This document shows positions 22,300 to 32,368 of a stretch of 64,000 nucleotides of DNA, in pieces (position 1 is the stretch's first letter; every line of letters starts with the position of its first letter). The notes beneath the pieces were generated by a model that saw only the letters and a program-made list of their open reading frames with translations, did not search any database and was not told the origin of the DNA. The DNA is taken from NCBI GenBank assembly GCA_030867875.1, contig JAOWCC010000019.1, forward strand, positions 110,178,047 to 110,242,046. Direction: 5' to 3'. The DNA is from Actinernus sp. WN-2022 (lineage: Eukaryota > Cnidaria > Anthozoa > Actiniaria > Actinernidae). A program made the translations under genes and the position numbers.

Positions 22300-24450
22300 T
22301 TAGGATTCTCAGAGGCATCTGACTAGCTGAATGGCCTCAGTGGATTCCCTACTTCAACAAATACTGACGTATTGCTGTTTTATCGGTGTGAGCTTAATTC
22401 TGTTAATTGTTGTGGTACAAAACATATAAGATATATTTATCAATAACAAATCATCCTCTAGATATCGTTTCTCCTTACTCAACATTCAAGTGTACTGTTG
22501 GGCTAGATCTGACCATTGCGTGGGGTTCTGAGTTAAGTTCGACCGTAAATGGGGTACGCCTTCCATCATATGATCTCGTGTGGCTTTATATTCACAATAT
22601 GTACTAACATCGTGAACTAGTATGTCTTCCAGCTGGAGTTTTCCAACTGAAACGATAAAAATGTACCGGTAGCGGTCGTGGAAAACACGATGTTTATAAA
22701 TCTTGCTGAGGTTTCGACGCTAGTCCCCTCTCCATTTCCATAGCCATTTATTTAAGCCAACAACAAAAACAATAACTTCTTCAGACCGAAAGAGCTTTAC
22801 GTTCGGTTGATTATTGTGAGGGAAGAGGTGTAGTCACCGGCTGAAGCACGTGAAATTCATGTCTACTTTATCCCCTGGGTTTTATCCGTGTAAGGAGATG
22901 TTTTATTTGTTCCCATCGCGGCAATTTTATACATAAGATAAACTCCCGAACTAACTCTCCAGATTAAAGGAGTAATTGTGATTATACTCTGCGTTCAAGC
23001 TCGCTGCGGGAGCCTCGCGGAAAACGTAACGTAACTTGTGTGACCTACTGTGAAAGTGGATCATTCAGTGAGACGTAATAAGCACGTTATTGAAGGCGCG
23101 GATGAAAGGAATTAGATTTGATGAAAGAAAACACTGGAGAGTTCCTGTTTTGTTTTGGCTGGTAAAAAAAAACGGGAAAATAATAATTCACATCAAGAGA
23201 TTTCTTGAGAAATACTCATAAACCGTTCATCATGTTATTGTATTAACAAGAACTGAAGTGTGTCCAGTTCGATCTCGGGGAAGTTTCATTGCTGTTTTTC
23301 AAAAGGAGTGTTAAGTCTTAGAGAATATTTAACAGTTAAAAGCAAACTGACCTGGCAACATTTAAGCGGTATTTAGGCGAAAAACCAGGTTTAATTCCCG
23401 CCAAGGTACAGAGATTGTGAGACGGCTTACCTTAACAGTAAGAAGAAACCTTCGATTTCTTTCACATGTAAAACGTCCCTGCAGTAAAGAGGTTTGAGTC
23501 TCTTGTTTTTATAAATGAACACTTATCTAGACTTTAAAAGCATAGAATAAATTAATTAGGACGAGTTTAACAGCGGCTTGAGCTAATTAGTTGACCGTAA
23601 GGTTATCCCAGTGGTTGGATTACAAGGCCATTTGTGCGGTCTGACCCATTATAGCGCTGTTGAATTTGTTATTTGTCAGTTCAGTTATTTTCAGTTTAGA
23701 CGGCGGTAATGGATGGCTATTTGAAGTCCGCCGGACAGCTGATCATGTGGCTCGACGTGTGCTATCCCTCGGGAAAAAAAACCATCCACCAATTCAATTT
23801 CAATTTATTTTGCTCATATTTTTTTTTTACAATAATTATAAAATACAGACAGAGAACGGAGATAGACTAAGAGTAATATAATAAATAATAAGAAATTGAA
23901 GTGCTCAACTGAATATCAAAAGTCAAAAATCTTACAGTAGTGTGAGTTCATAACTCAAATGAAAACTGTGGGTTCTGGCGCAGTTGGCAGAATTTGTTTT
24001 TTATCAGTTACAAAAGAGCCGATTTTTTTTAGAAAGCATCGAGTATATTTTCATGGTGACTAAAAGCGGAGGCATAATGTTTGGGTGTCGGCTTTTTTTC
24101 TTCTTTGTTGTTGTGCCGCTCGTTAAAATGCTATAAGTACTTGTAATTTGGCGGATAAACAATCGCTAAGAACATCATGGCTTACGCCGTGAACGCTTAA
24201 GGCGGGCTCTCCGTGCTTTCTTCCACCGCAAAATTGTAGGGCTAATTACTCAAAGTTTTTTTTACGATAGTAGGGTTTATATTGTTGCCGCTAACGAAAG
24301 TATATGTGAAAGATCTTTTTAATCGTTTTATTAAAGAGCTGGACTGGAGCAATACGAAACGTTCTAGTAATTTTAGCTAAAACCTAGTTTCGACTAAAAT
24401 ACACAGCCATTGAACTTAGTTTCTAGTTTCCACCATAACATCAACTGGCA
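22300..24450. other. No recognisable gene
   Basis: Short open frames only (for example 22407-22607 and 23660-23881), with no domain signature. A poly-A/T-rich stretch lies near 23820. Nothing else to annotate. Confidence 0.4.
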
Positions 24451-24451
24451 T

Positions 24452-24550
24452 AACCACCCCGGGGCCGGGGGCATTATATTTGGTGGTCGGAGGTGCTCGT
24501 ATTTTTTAGGGGTTGAAATCAGTGGCGCTGCGGTATTTTTAGGGTTTTTT
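24452..24550. repeat. Fragment of C/G-rich MITE family
   Basis: 'accaccccggggccggggg', then 'gtcggaggtgctcgtattttttaggggttgaaatc', resembles the abundant GGGGTACTCCC-type repeat of cnidarian genomes. Only one end is present. Confidence 0.4.
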
Positions 24551-25113
24551 AAGCAAAAAGCAAATGCTTCTAAAAGCTCTTCTAAAAGCTAAAAGCCTTT
24601 GTTCTAATAAGAGAACTAATTTCGTGTTTATAAAAGAAACATGGCTTCCATTGTTTTTCACCCACGAAAGTAGTTTTAAACGCCCCCGAATCCACTCCGA
24701 ATCCTCCCGGGATAACCACATTCACTTACAAGCTGTTCTGTTCTTCAATGGGGACATCTAGTTTTATAAACAAGAAGCTCTACTGCAAACTCCAACAGCG
24801 TTGGCAAGTACTGGAGCGGTTCCTAGGCACTGTTTTGCTTTGTCTAGAAATACATATTTATGTTGCGCCCAGAAAAGCTACTGTGTAAATTACAGCCTCG
24901 ATGTGTGAAATGTGCTTTGTATGCCGAATTTTTTTTTAAAAATTACAAGCTTCCTGTGGGAGCCAACGGGGTTTGTGAAATGAAATCAGTCATAGATCAC
25001 CCGCGTGTAATTTCGCTTTAGAAAAGCCGAATGTATGAATCTACAAGTCTCTTAGTGTCGAAATACATCCAAACCTGGATAAATTATTTATTTAAAAAAA
25101 CAATAGAGGTCGT

Positions 25114-25317
25114 TTGCCCCGTCTGTTTAACAAATTTGCCGACGGAATAGAAAAGAAAGAAAAAAATAGCTCACAAGTTCAGTTAGAGAAAAATGCAGGT
25201 CTCTGGCGAGAGCGGCTGATTGCTGAGCTTACTGCAAACACTGAGGCAGATGTGAACAACTGGTACCAATCAAAGAAGAAGACCTACCGGCGCCAATGTT
25301 ACCGACAAAGAACATAG
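25114..25317 (+). other. Unrecognised short open frame
   Basis: A 67-codon plus frame is rich in Lys, Glu and Arg ('QLEKNAGLWRERLIAELTAN', 'TEADVNNWYQSKKKTYRRQ') and could be helical. No flanking splice sites are clear and no family is recognised. It may be a decayed exon or chance. Confidence 0.2.
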
Positions 25318-25445
25318 ATTGTCATATCTTTTAAAAGACAGATTTGACGAGCACAGCTAAATGCACGTGGCGTCAGAAACATCTATATTCACTACGCACT
25401 AAGGTGAACTGGCATCTTTATCGTTTTCTGCTGAATTTCCTATGG

Positions 25446-25706
25446 TAAGGGACTGGTCAGAAATTGGGGAGAAGGGGATGGGAAAGGGGAAGGTTCATAA
25501 TATTTTGAACCCAAATGTAGGGTCATAAAAAAATGGGCAGCTGAAAAAGGGTTAGTAATAGAAGGAAAAGGGAAGGGTCAAAATATGTCATACTTATTGC
25601 CCTGGGAGGGTTATATATATTTTATATTTTTGATTTCATTCTCCACCGTACCCCTCCCCCCCTTTCCAGCCCCTCGCACCCTTAATAAGTTCTGACCAGT
25701 CCTTAA
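25446..25706. mobile_element. MITE with TAAGG(G)ACTGGTCAGAA ends
   Basis: The left end AAGGGACTGGTCAGAA and the right end TTCTGACCAGTCCTTAA are inverted. The left half of the interior is purine-rich (gggaaaggggaagg) and the right half pyrimidine-rich, so the whole strand could fold. Confidence 0.65.
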
Positions 25707-25709
25707 AAA

Positions 25710-26390
25710 AAATATTAAAATCCTAAAAATAAAGTTGAAGAAAAACTAAATAAAAGGAGGAATATGCTTTAAGTTATGCTTCACTGGCTTAGACACAATT
25801 TAAATACATGTAATCGTTTCTTTTTTCTCAAAATTGTTATTTATTTTAACTCCCGGCTTACCGCTATTCTACATATACGTACGTTACAGAGCGCATGAAG
25901 CCAAGCTTTGAGCTCAACTATATTTCGAATTATTTCTTTAATTTTAACTAAAACAAATATTCTAGAATGAACCCTTCATATTCTCGAGTTGTTTTGTAAT
26001 ATTTTGGTATAACAAGAGACCATAAGACAGAGACCATGGTAGGAAACGAATATTATTATTTTAAAAACACGGATTCCTTTTTGTGAAAACCCTTTTGTGT
26101 TTACAAAGGTGCATGGGGATAGTAGTAGTATTTTGAATGTCAAATGCAGCAATAGGCAGCTAGGGATACCACTAACAGTTCTGTGTTCAAGAGTTGTCCT
26201 GGGGAATATAGATGGAGTAGCCGATACTTCACAACGATATCGTGACACTTAACTTGTCAGGTTTCACTGGTGGAAGTATTTTAATTGTTTCCCTGTTTTT
26301 GCAGGAAACAGTCACGTGCTGATTTATTACTTCAATAACCAATGAAATGCGCTCATGATCCCATGGGAAAGGCTTTACTTCATAAGAAGT
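25710..26390. other. No recognisable gene
   Basis: AT-rich; two short minus frames (25976-26248 and 26229-26474) show no domain. Confidence 0.4.
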
Positions 26391-26465
26391 ATTAACTATA
26401 TATCGAAGCATTAATTTTACCTTACTTTGATTATTGTAGCTCTGTCTGGGGTCATATTGGCAAAG

Positions 26466-26983
26466 AGGGTCCACAATAGGGTCCTCAGATCCCGCTTTCC
26501 CACCTCATTTTTCCTCTTAATCCCACCATCCCACCCTTCTTTAGACTTCTTTACGTTGAAATCCCGATCCCACCCTTATTTTTTTAACTACAATTTTTTT
26601 TCTGCGTTAATTATTACAATAATGATAACATGAAATACCCACCTTCATTAAAATCCGGATAGCTGCCAAGTAAACAGACTAAACACGATTTGATGATGTT
26701 TCTGACCCTTGGACGAACACGCAAAGTCACACAGTCAAACGGTACGCGACATGCTGTTGACATATGGAAGACGAAGATTGTTCGTTTTGAAGAGTTAATC
26801 TGCATTAAACACACGGTCACGTGGAAATTATAATCCCGTATCCCGCCCCCTCAAAAACATGAAATCCCGCTTCCCGCTCGTACCTGAAATCCCGCGTCCC
26901 ACTCCTGTTTTTAGCTCGCATCCCGAATCCCACCCTCGAAATAAGCCCGATCCCGCCATCCCGCCAAACCTATTGTGGACCCT
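26466..26983. mobile_element. hAT-like MITE with 8-bp target duplication
   Basis: The 15-bp inverted ends AGGGTCCACAATAGG and CCTATTGTGGACCCT are flanked by TGGCAAAG (26458-26465) and CGGCAAAG (26984-26991). These match at 7 of 8 positions, as expected for a hAT-type 8-bp duplication. The interior is rich in 'aatcccgatcccacc' units. It interrupts the LINE tail. Confidence 0.75.
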
Positions 26984-27129
26984 CGGCAAAGGCCAATCTG
27001 GAAAACTCCAGCAACTTCAAAATAGAGCTGCTAGGATTATTACAATGTCTAACTATGAAATACGCTCTAGTGATTTATTGGATGAACTGGGATCGGAAAA
27101 GCTCGAATTTTGGAGACTTAGACAATTGA

Positions 27130-27441
27130 CCTATATCATTATGACGTCAAATCAAAACAATCTATTGTTTAAACGCTAAGGATCACGGTCGTGGGAGGGG
27201 GACAAAACAGCAACAACACAAAGGAAATCGCTATCAAATGCATTTTGTAGAACGTAGAATAGCGGTAACAGCCACCAAATAAGGTAAATATTGTGGGATG
27301 AACATTTATACAGCTGATATATGGAAACCAGACAATTCGAAGTTAAATGTTCTTCAGCAGAGCAGATTTAGTTCAAAACTCAATTGTTCAAGTCGATTCT
27401 GTCCCCCTCATAAACAAGCCGTGACGTCATAATGATATAGG
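27130..27441. mobile_element. MITE with CCTATATCATTATGACGTCA ends
   Basis: The 20-bp perfect inverted ends lie at 27130-27149 and 27422-27441. Interior about 270 bp, non-coding. It interrupts the LINE tail between the 'EFWRLRQ' and 'MYKIYNN' blocks. A target duplication is not clear. Confidence 0.75.
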
Positions 27442-27563
27442 GTAATTAGCGATCCTGATGTACAAAATCTACAATAACTTTTCGCCACTCTATTTGATAA
27501 AGATTTTCAATAATACATCTAATGTTCACTCCCATAATTTGAGAAATTCTGAAATTAATCTAC

Positions 27564-27671
27564 TTCTATGCTCTGTCACTGCGCTCCGCCGCATAGAAAA
27601 TATTTATGTTGTATATTCTACATACACATCAAGCAAGGCGTGTTAGGAGGATGCCGACCAGTTATGTCAAG
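27564..27671 (-). repeat. Split direct repeat A, outer copy (YR copy 1)
   Basis: 108 bp starting TTCTATGCTCTGTCACTGCG, identical to 28030-28137 and to both A copies of the second element at 47576 and 48050. It contains a hairpin TTCTATGC...GCATAGAA at its left end, a possible recombinase-binding end. Confidence 0.9.
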
Positions 27672-27890
27672 TTTATTGCCGTATAAACATTACATATTAA
27701 TGTTAAACTAATGACGAATCGCCGGATACGAAAAACCAGGTTAAAACCTCACTTTGAGGAAAAAACTATTCTGGAAACGTATACTCCAACCCTATGCGAA
27801 TTCGCCAAGACCCCTGGAGGTTAAGGGTCATCAAAAAACTTACTTACATAAACAACCGCTGTATGAAGCCGGGATTACATAGTGTCTATA

Positions 27891-28137
27891 AATTTTGGCT
27901 CGGATAACCGACCGTGTAAACTGGCTGGCGTCAAGTGAAAGATATATGCAAATATCATCTTAAATAACAACTCCAAGTCCTTAGGGAAGAACACTAGGTG
28001 CTAATTACGAATGCCCAACAAAAATACATTTCTATGCTCTGTCACTGCGCTCCGCCGCATAGAAAATATTTATGTTGTATATTCTACATACACATCAAGC
28101 AAGGCGTGTTAGGAGGATGCCGACCAGTTATGTCAAG
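27891..28137 (-). repeat. Internal B-A junction (YR copy 1)
   Basis: Repeat B (27891-28029) and repeat A (28030-28137) are directly joined at AATACAT|TTCTATG. In split-repeat elements this adjacent pair regenerates the termini during replication. The junction sequence is what a circularised element would also show. Confidence 0.85.
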
Positions 28138-28209
28138 ATTACAAAGCTCGCGGTGGGAATGGTAATAGGAATATAAATATTGTAGTCAGTGCAGAATTAA
28201 ATGCCTAAG

Positions 28210-28760
28210 TTAGCAGTCGCGAGCAACTGTTGTTTAAGGTCTTCACGGCAATACAGTTCTTTGGCACTATCGGACTTCTTTTAAATAATATGTTCAGGAA
28301 CACCATTGTTCGAGGCTGCGGAAGCGCCACCTATCCTAAAGGAATGTAAACCAATACTGCTAGTATCAACACCAATGGCCTTCAGTTTTGCTAGTATTAC
28401 CTCTCTGAGCTACACCACAGGCATGGTGGAAAAAATTAATGCTATAAAATACCAACTGAATCGTAGAAAATGTGTGACCCGACTGAACTAAAGACATTGA
28501 ATACAGGGCAACGTGAATGTCTTCAGCAGGAAAATAAATGACTTCAGGGAAAAGTTTCCGCCCAGGACTTCCATCTCTTAAAGTAACCACCGTGCGACTT
28601 CATGGTTTTGGGAGCCCTACTCTGGCTGAGGAAGCTTGGAACCTGACTGGCAAGCAACTGCAAGGCTGGATGGCGAAGTGTGAAAAGGCCTTGTGACCTA
28701 GAACTTGTAATAGAGATAGTAGGGAATAAGGGTTGGAAATGGAATCACTGCTATGCCAAA
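28210..28760 (-). pseudogene. Tyrosine recombinase, catalytic middle deleted (copy 1)
   Basis: On the minus strand the N-terminal core-binding domain is recognisable: 'FPEVIYFPAED', 'VALYSMSLVQSGHTFSTIQL', 'FYSINFFHHACG' (about 28560-28412). The reading then jumps into the extreme C-terminal part: 'LAKLKAIGVDTSSIGLHSFR' and 'IGGASAASNNGVPEH' (about 28394-28290), the HxxR box with His and Arg intact. A stop follows at 28281-28283. Beyond it, 'KKSDSAKELYCRED' resembles the nucleophile-tyrosine region. The first catalytic Arg box and roughly 100-150 residues are absent, as is the Trp/His box. No active recombinase can be made. Confidence 0.8.
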
Positions 28761-28764
28761 TAAA

Positions 28765-29075
28765 AACAACATTCCAAATGTATATAAGACATAAATACAA
28801 TATAAGTACATAAGTACATGAATACAATTTTATTATTGCGAATAATTTCTAACAATAATTAAAACTAAAGAATATGAAAAAACATAATCTGGTGTGAGAT
28901 ACATAATCACGACGAAGACATTATAACAATAAAGCAGCATATAGCTATTATAAGATAAATCATAAAAAAGCAGGCGTAGGCCGTGATTATAACTAAGAAA
29001 GCCTCCAATACCACATAATCTGGCAAAGACCGCTACTAAATGAAGCAAACTATGCATTATATAATATCTCTCACG
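28765..29075 (-). other. YR element internal spacer
   Basis: AT-rich sequence between the recombinase remnant and the hairpin array. Copy 2 carries a related spacer (48720-49035). Short frames only; nothing recognised. Confidence 0.5.
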
Positions 29076-29079
29076 ACCT

Positions 29080-29290
29080 ATGTATAACGAACATCTCCGC
29101 TATAAAGCGGTGTGCAGTACATACGAACAGTAAATGCACAAATAACCACAATATTCCGCTATAAAGCGGTGTGACCGTACAATCGCGATGTAGTCACACT
29201 CTTACGCTATAAAGCGTTGTGCATTCCTATATGCACTATTAATGACAAAACCGCTATAAAGCGGTAGTAAACTGAGCAATAACAGAAAAT
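29080..29290 (-). repeat. Hairpin array CCGCTATAAAGCGG (copy 1)
   Basis: Four hairpins (near 29099, 29157, 29207 and 29251) share the palindrome CCGCTATAAAGCGGT or a one-base variant (one reads ACGCTATAAAGCGTT). Three are followed by GTG. They lie between the stop of the RT-RNase H gene and the recombinase remnant. Copy 2 has the same set near 49041-49330, partly mutated. Confidence 0.8.
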
Positions 29291-29292
29291 TT

Positions 29293-31392
29293 TTAGGAAG
29301 CATCTAAACGAACAACTAGTACAGCTGAATGAAAATTGCATGCGGTGAAAATGGTAGGAAAACTGAGATGCGACGAATCAAAAATACCTCGAGGGTCAGA
29401 AAACTCAACAATGTGTGAAACTGAAGACCTAGGCACACCAGAAGGGAAAAGGAAAGGCCAAAAACTAGCCGATTGCCATTTGGGAATCACCAGTGTCCCC
29501 GAAGCATGAGAAAACTCAAGGTGTAAGATGGTGCGGATGACCAGATAAATAGGTGGAACTAACCAATTGTTAACACCTCGCCAATTAGCACTAAAAGCAT
29601 CAACTCCTTCGCACCCCGGGCTCCAGAACTTGGAGAAAAACCGGACGCACTTAGCTGAACTCGAAGAAGCAAAACGATCAACATCGAAAAAACCGTGAAG
29701 ATGGCAGATATGCTGAAAAAATTGCAGAGACACGGACCAATCATCGTAATCAACAACGCGACTCATATAATCTGCAAATTCATTAAGGGACCTAGGAATC
29801 CATTGTACCTCCAGCGAAATATTGTGAAAAACACAGAATGTGTATATATCCACCGCAAGGGCATGGAGTCTGAGTGAATTGCTACCTCTAACGGAAATAG
29901 ACGCTGCGTTCATATTGTCAGTGAAAATCTTAACTGCCTTATTACGCAAAGACATCTTGAACGACTTCAAACTATAAAGGATAGCAAGGAGCTCCCTAGC
30001 GTTACTATCAGAAGTTATCTGGGTAGAAGAGAATGCTTTATAGAATAACTCGAATTCATCCCTATCCAGATATAGAGCATAGCCACCGCAGGCGTAACCA
30101 CTAGCATCCGAATGAACCAACACAATCGGAGGCGAATACTCAACGAGAGCTCTACCGTTGAGCTTAACGCAATTATGAATCCAAAATTGAATTTCCTGAA
30201 GGCACTGCGGAAAAAACTGATACGCACTCATGTCAAGTGGAATATCCCAATTATCATGAAACTGTACAAAAGACTGTAAGAATTTTGACATTAAAAGGGC
30301 GACGTTACCAACTACGAGTGAAAGGGAGATGATTTTACCCACGACTGAGGCAACGAACCGAGGAGAGACTATAGGAATTTTATGCTTAAGCTCTATGAGA
30401 GAACTAACAAGCTTCTTAATTCTCCGTTCAGGAATAGAAACAAAACCATTACGTAAATGCCAGAAAAAAACAAGCCATTCCATCTCTTGTGTAGGACACC
30501 AGATAGATTTTTCTTCATTGACTACGATTCCAGCATTATGAAGACCCGTACTAATAAGACGAGACATACTCTCAGCCTGTGTACGATTCGGAAAGCATGC
30601 CGCACCGTCGTCCAGATATAAAACCAAAGGAATACCTTGTGCTCGCCAATGTCGAACTAGAGGACGAAAAACTTTCGTAAAGAGATAAGGTGCCGAGGAC
30701 AGGCCGAATGGTAGAACGGTAAACTGAAAAAACCTGGGTATGTTCGAATTAAATAGCGGCCACTGAAAACCCAAGTAGCACTGGTTAGCGTCACAAATAT
30801 CAATGTGATGGTAGCCTGATTTCATGTCAAACTTAAACATGTATCCTGATAAATGGAGGTACTGAAGAAACAGTTTAGAATCTTCCATCTTAAATTTAAG
30901 TTTATAAATATGCTGGTTAACGTGTCTGAGATCAAGTATGAGCCTACGTTTGCCCTCAGAATTAGTGGACACAGAAAGAGGATTAACCACCCTAGGTGAC
31001 GAAAAAACTTCAACAACAGAGCCTACCCTGAGTAAGTCATAAATAGCCTTGTTAACAAAATCAGTGCATGACAACGCTGATGCGTTGTTCTTAAATGTCG
31101 CACTAGGTGGCAAAGAAATAAAAGGAATCTTATAACCATTCGAAATGACATCTGAAATCCAGGCAGGTGTTCCTATATTAACCCAAAACTTAATATGAGT
31201 TTTGAGACGATATTTAAGTATAAGGGGAGCTATCCCTTGCTGGTACTCATGTAAATTACATTTCAAGAACTGTTCGAAAGAGGAATCGATAATGTACTTA
31301 TCTTGCGCTAGGAGTTCGTTGAATTCATGTTCGATGGTGGATCGTCCTGGAACTGGAAGCTGATCCCTGTTACAGGTTTCGGGGAGAAACAT
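29293..31392 (-). CDS. YR retrotransposon Pol: reverse transcriptase-RNase H
   Basis: An open 699-residue frame copies element RNA into DNA. The RT domain spans about residues 110-330. Motifs are 'GKRRLILDLRHVN' (147-159), 'FKFDMKSGYHHI' with catalytic Asp189, 'VLPFGLSSAPYLFTK' (226-240) and 'LYLDDG', the YLDD box at 259-262. RNase H follows: 'HSDASGYACGG' (Asp429), 'NARELLA' (Glu467), 'FTDNMNAAS' (Asp492) and 'NEFADYMSR' (Asp541). The C-terminal 150 residues ('FFDVDRFASSSSAK', 'VDAFSANWRG', 'LVIPKWQSASFWP') match the conserved block after RNase H in DIRS-type Pol. All catalytic residues are present and there are no stops. It overlaps gag by 85 bp in another frame, so expression may use frameshifting or re-initiation. 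The start chosen is the first Met; the true N-terminus may be earlier. Confidence 0.88.
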   Translation of the reverse strand: MFLPETCNRDQLPVPGRSTIEHEFNELLAQDKYIIDSSFEQFLKCNLHEYQQGIAPLILKYRLKTHIKFWVNIGTPAWISDVISNGYKIPFISLPPSATFKNNASALSCTDFVNKAIYDLLRVGSVVEVFSSPRVVNPLSVSTNSEGKRRLILDLRHVNQHIYKLKFKMEDSKLFLQYLHLSGYMFKFDMKSGYHHIDICDANQCYLGFQWPLFNSNIPRFFQFTVLPFGLSSAPYLFTKVFRPLVRHWRAQGIPLVLYLDDGAACFPNRTQAESMSRLISTGLHNAGIVVNEEKSIWCPTQEMEWLVFFWHLRNGFVSIPERRIKKLVSSLIELKHKIPIVSPRFVASVVGKIISLSLVVGNVALLMSKFLQSFVQFHDNWDIPLDMSAYQFFPQCLQEIQFWIHNCVKLNGRALVEYSPPIVLVHSDASGYACGGYALYLDRDEFELFYKAFSSTQITSDSNARELLAILYSLKSFKMSLRNKAVKIFTDNMNAASISVRGSNSLRLHALAVDIYTFCVFHNISLEVQWIPRSLNEFADYMSRVVDYDDWSVSLQFFQHICHLHGFFDVDRFASSSSAKCVRFFSKFWSPGCEGVDAFSANWRGVNNWLVPPIYLVIRTILHLEFSHASGTLVIPKWQSASFWPFLFPSGVPRSSVSHIVEFSDPRGIFDSSHLSFPTIFTACNFHSAVLVVRLDAS

Positions 31393-32333
31393 CCTATGGC
31401 CTCCAAGAACGTCGGATGCGTCAGCCTTGAGTGGCCCCCAAAATGAATCCTTATATAGAAACGATTTGGACGGAATGGGGGAGCGGAGCTGTACTGGCTT
31501 CCAATGGGAGAGGTTTTAGCAAGCCTGACTGGGCAATCACTCCACCAATGTGCAAAGGAACCACAATATCTGCAGGAGCCCCTAGATTCCTGGAACTGCT
31601 GGCCTCGTGGGTGATACATTGTGAGGCTAGAAGAACGCTGGTTCTGGGTCTGCCATTGCCCTTGTGGGCCACGTGACCAGGGTCTGTTGATACTGTATGG
31701 AGAAGATTGTCGACTTCTTTCTCTAGCTTTTTCAGCATTGTTACGCTTGGTCCTTGAGCGAGTTTGCTCGCGTAAGGCTTCCCTCTCAGCACTACGTATC
31801 TTCTTGTCGTCTTCTTCGTTTAAAGCAACAGCGTTGGATTCGTAATGCTTGACCGTTAACCAACCTGCCTCTGACGAATCGGCAATACGAATTTTTCTAT
31901 TTCTTTCTTCGATGGAACTTAGAACCTCTCCGAGTAACTTCGCCGGTTCACTTTCAGAATCTTCACGGCTTAAAATGTCTTGAGTCTTAGACAATTTCTC
32001 GTGTAGTTGGCGGTTGAACTTGAAGTTTTTTGCGTTGCCTGGGTAGTTGAACGACAACTCGCTGTCCTCTTTAACCTGTCGGGAGACTGAAAGGGCGGTA
32101 GTAGCTGTATTCTGGGCCTGATGAAACTGGTCCGATAACGTGGATTTATGAAGAGCGAGTTGTTCTAGAACAAATGTGCGAAACTCCGCTAAATCGGACC
32201 GAGTAACAGCTTCTCCCATTTGGCTCAAGAATTTTGGCTCGGATAACCGACCGTGTAAACTGGCTGGCGTCAAGTGAAAGATATATGCAAATATCATCTT
32301 AAATAACAACTCCAAGTCCTTAGGGAAGAACAC
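31308..32333 (-). CDS. YR retrotransposon Gag-like protein with CCHC knuckle
   Basis: An open 341-residue frame. The first 34 codons lie within terminal repeat B, so the ATG at 32333 is supplied by the repeat; a later Met at about 32219 ('MGEAVTRSDLAEFRTF') is an alternative start. The middle is helical and charged ('LHEKLSKTQDILSREDSESE', 'AEREALREQTRSRTKRNNAE'). Residues about 250-265 form a zinc knuckle 'CRYCGSFAHWWSDC' (CX2CX4HX4C), which binds nucleic acid. The C-terminus overlaps the pol start. This is the expected position and composition for Gag of DIRS/Ngaro elements. Its integrity contrasts with the broken recombinase. Confidence 0.82.
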   Translation of the reverse strand: MFFPKDLELLFKMIFAYIFHLTPASLHGRLSEPKFLSQMGEAVTRSDLAEFRTFVLEQLALHKSTLSDQFHQAQNTATTALSVSRQVKEDSELSFNYPGNAKNFKFNRQLHEKLSKTQDILSREDSESEPAKLLGEVLSSIEERNRKIRIADSSEAGWLTVKHYESNAVALNEEDDKKIRSAEREALREQTRSRTKRNNAEKARERSRQSSPYSINRPWSRGPQGQWQTQNQRSSSLTMYHPRGQQFQESRGSCRYCGSFAHWWSDCPVRLAKTSPIGSQYSSAPPFRPNRFYIRIHFGGHSRLTHPTFLEAIGCFSPKPVTGISFQFQDDPPSNMNSTNS

Positions 32334-32368
32334 TAGGTGCTAATTACGAATGCCCAACAAAAATACAT
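32230..32368 (-). repeat. Split direct repeat B, outer copy (YR copy 1)
   Basis: 139 bp, identical by reading to 27891-28029. It ends AAAAATACAT next to host LINE sequence 'atatcccc'. As the 5' end on the coding strand it probably holds the promoter and the gag start. Confidence 0.88.

Larger units (their letters stand above)
27564..32368 (-). mobile_element. YR retrotransposon with split direct repeats, copy 1
   Basis: The element is coded on the minus strand. Plus-strand order: repeat A (27564-27671), unique X (27672-27890), repeat B (27891-28029), repeat A (28030-28137), internal region, repeat B (32230-32368). Read 5' to 3' on the coding strand this is B1-ORFs-A1-B2-X-A2, the split-direct-repeat plan of Ngaro/PAT-type elements of the DIRS order. 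Both A copies (108 bp) and both B copies (139 bp) read as identical. It encodes gag and RT-RNase H, plus a deleted tyrosine recombinase. It lies in a LINE tail without an evident target duplication, as expected for recombinase-mediated insertion. Family placement rests on structure and motifs. Confidence 0.88.

Noticed and set aside
27564..28137. Ordinary LTR pair
   Set aside because: The A and B repeats are arranged as split direct repeats with RT-RNase H of DIRS type and no integrase, so a standard LTR element is ruled out.
29080..29290. CRISPR-like array
   Set aside because: The repeats are short palindromes at uneven spacing inside a eukaryotic retrotransposon; spacers are not of uniform length.
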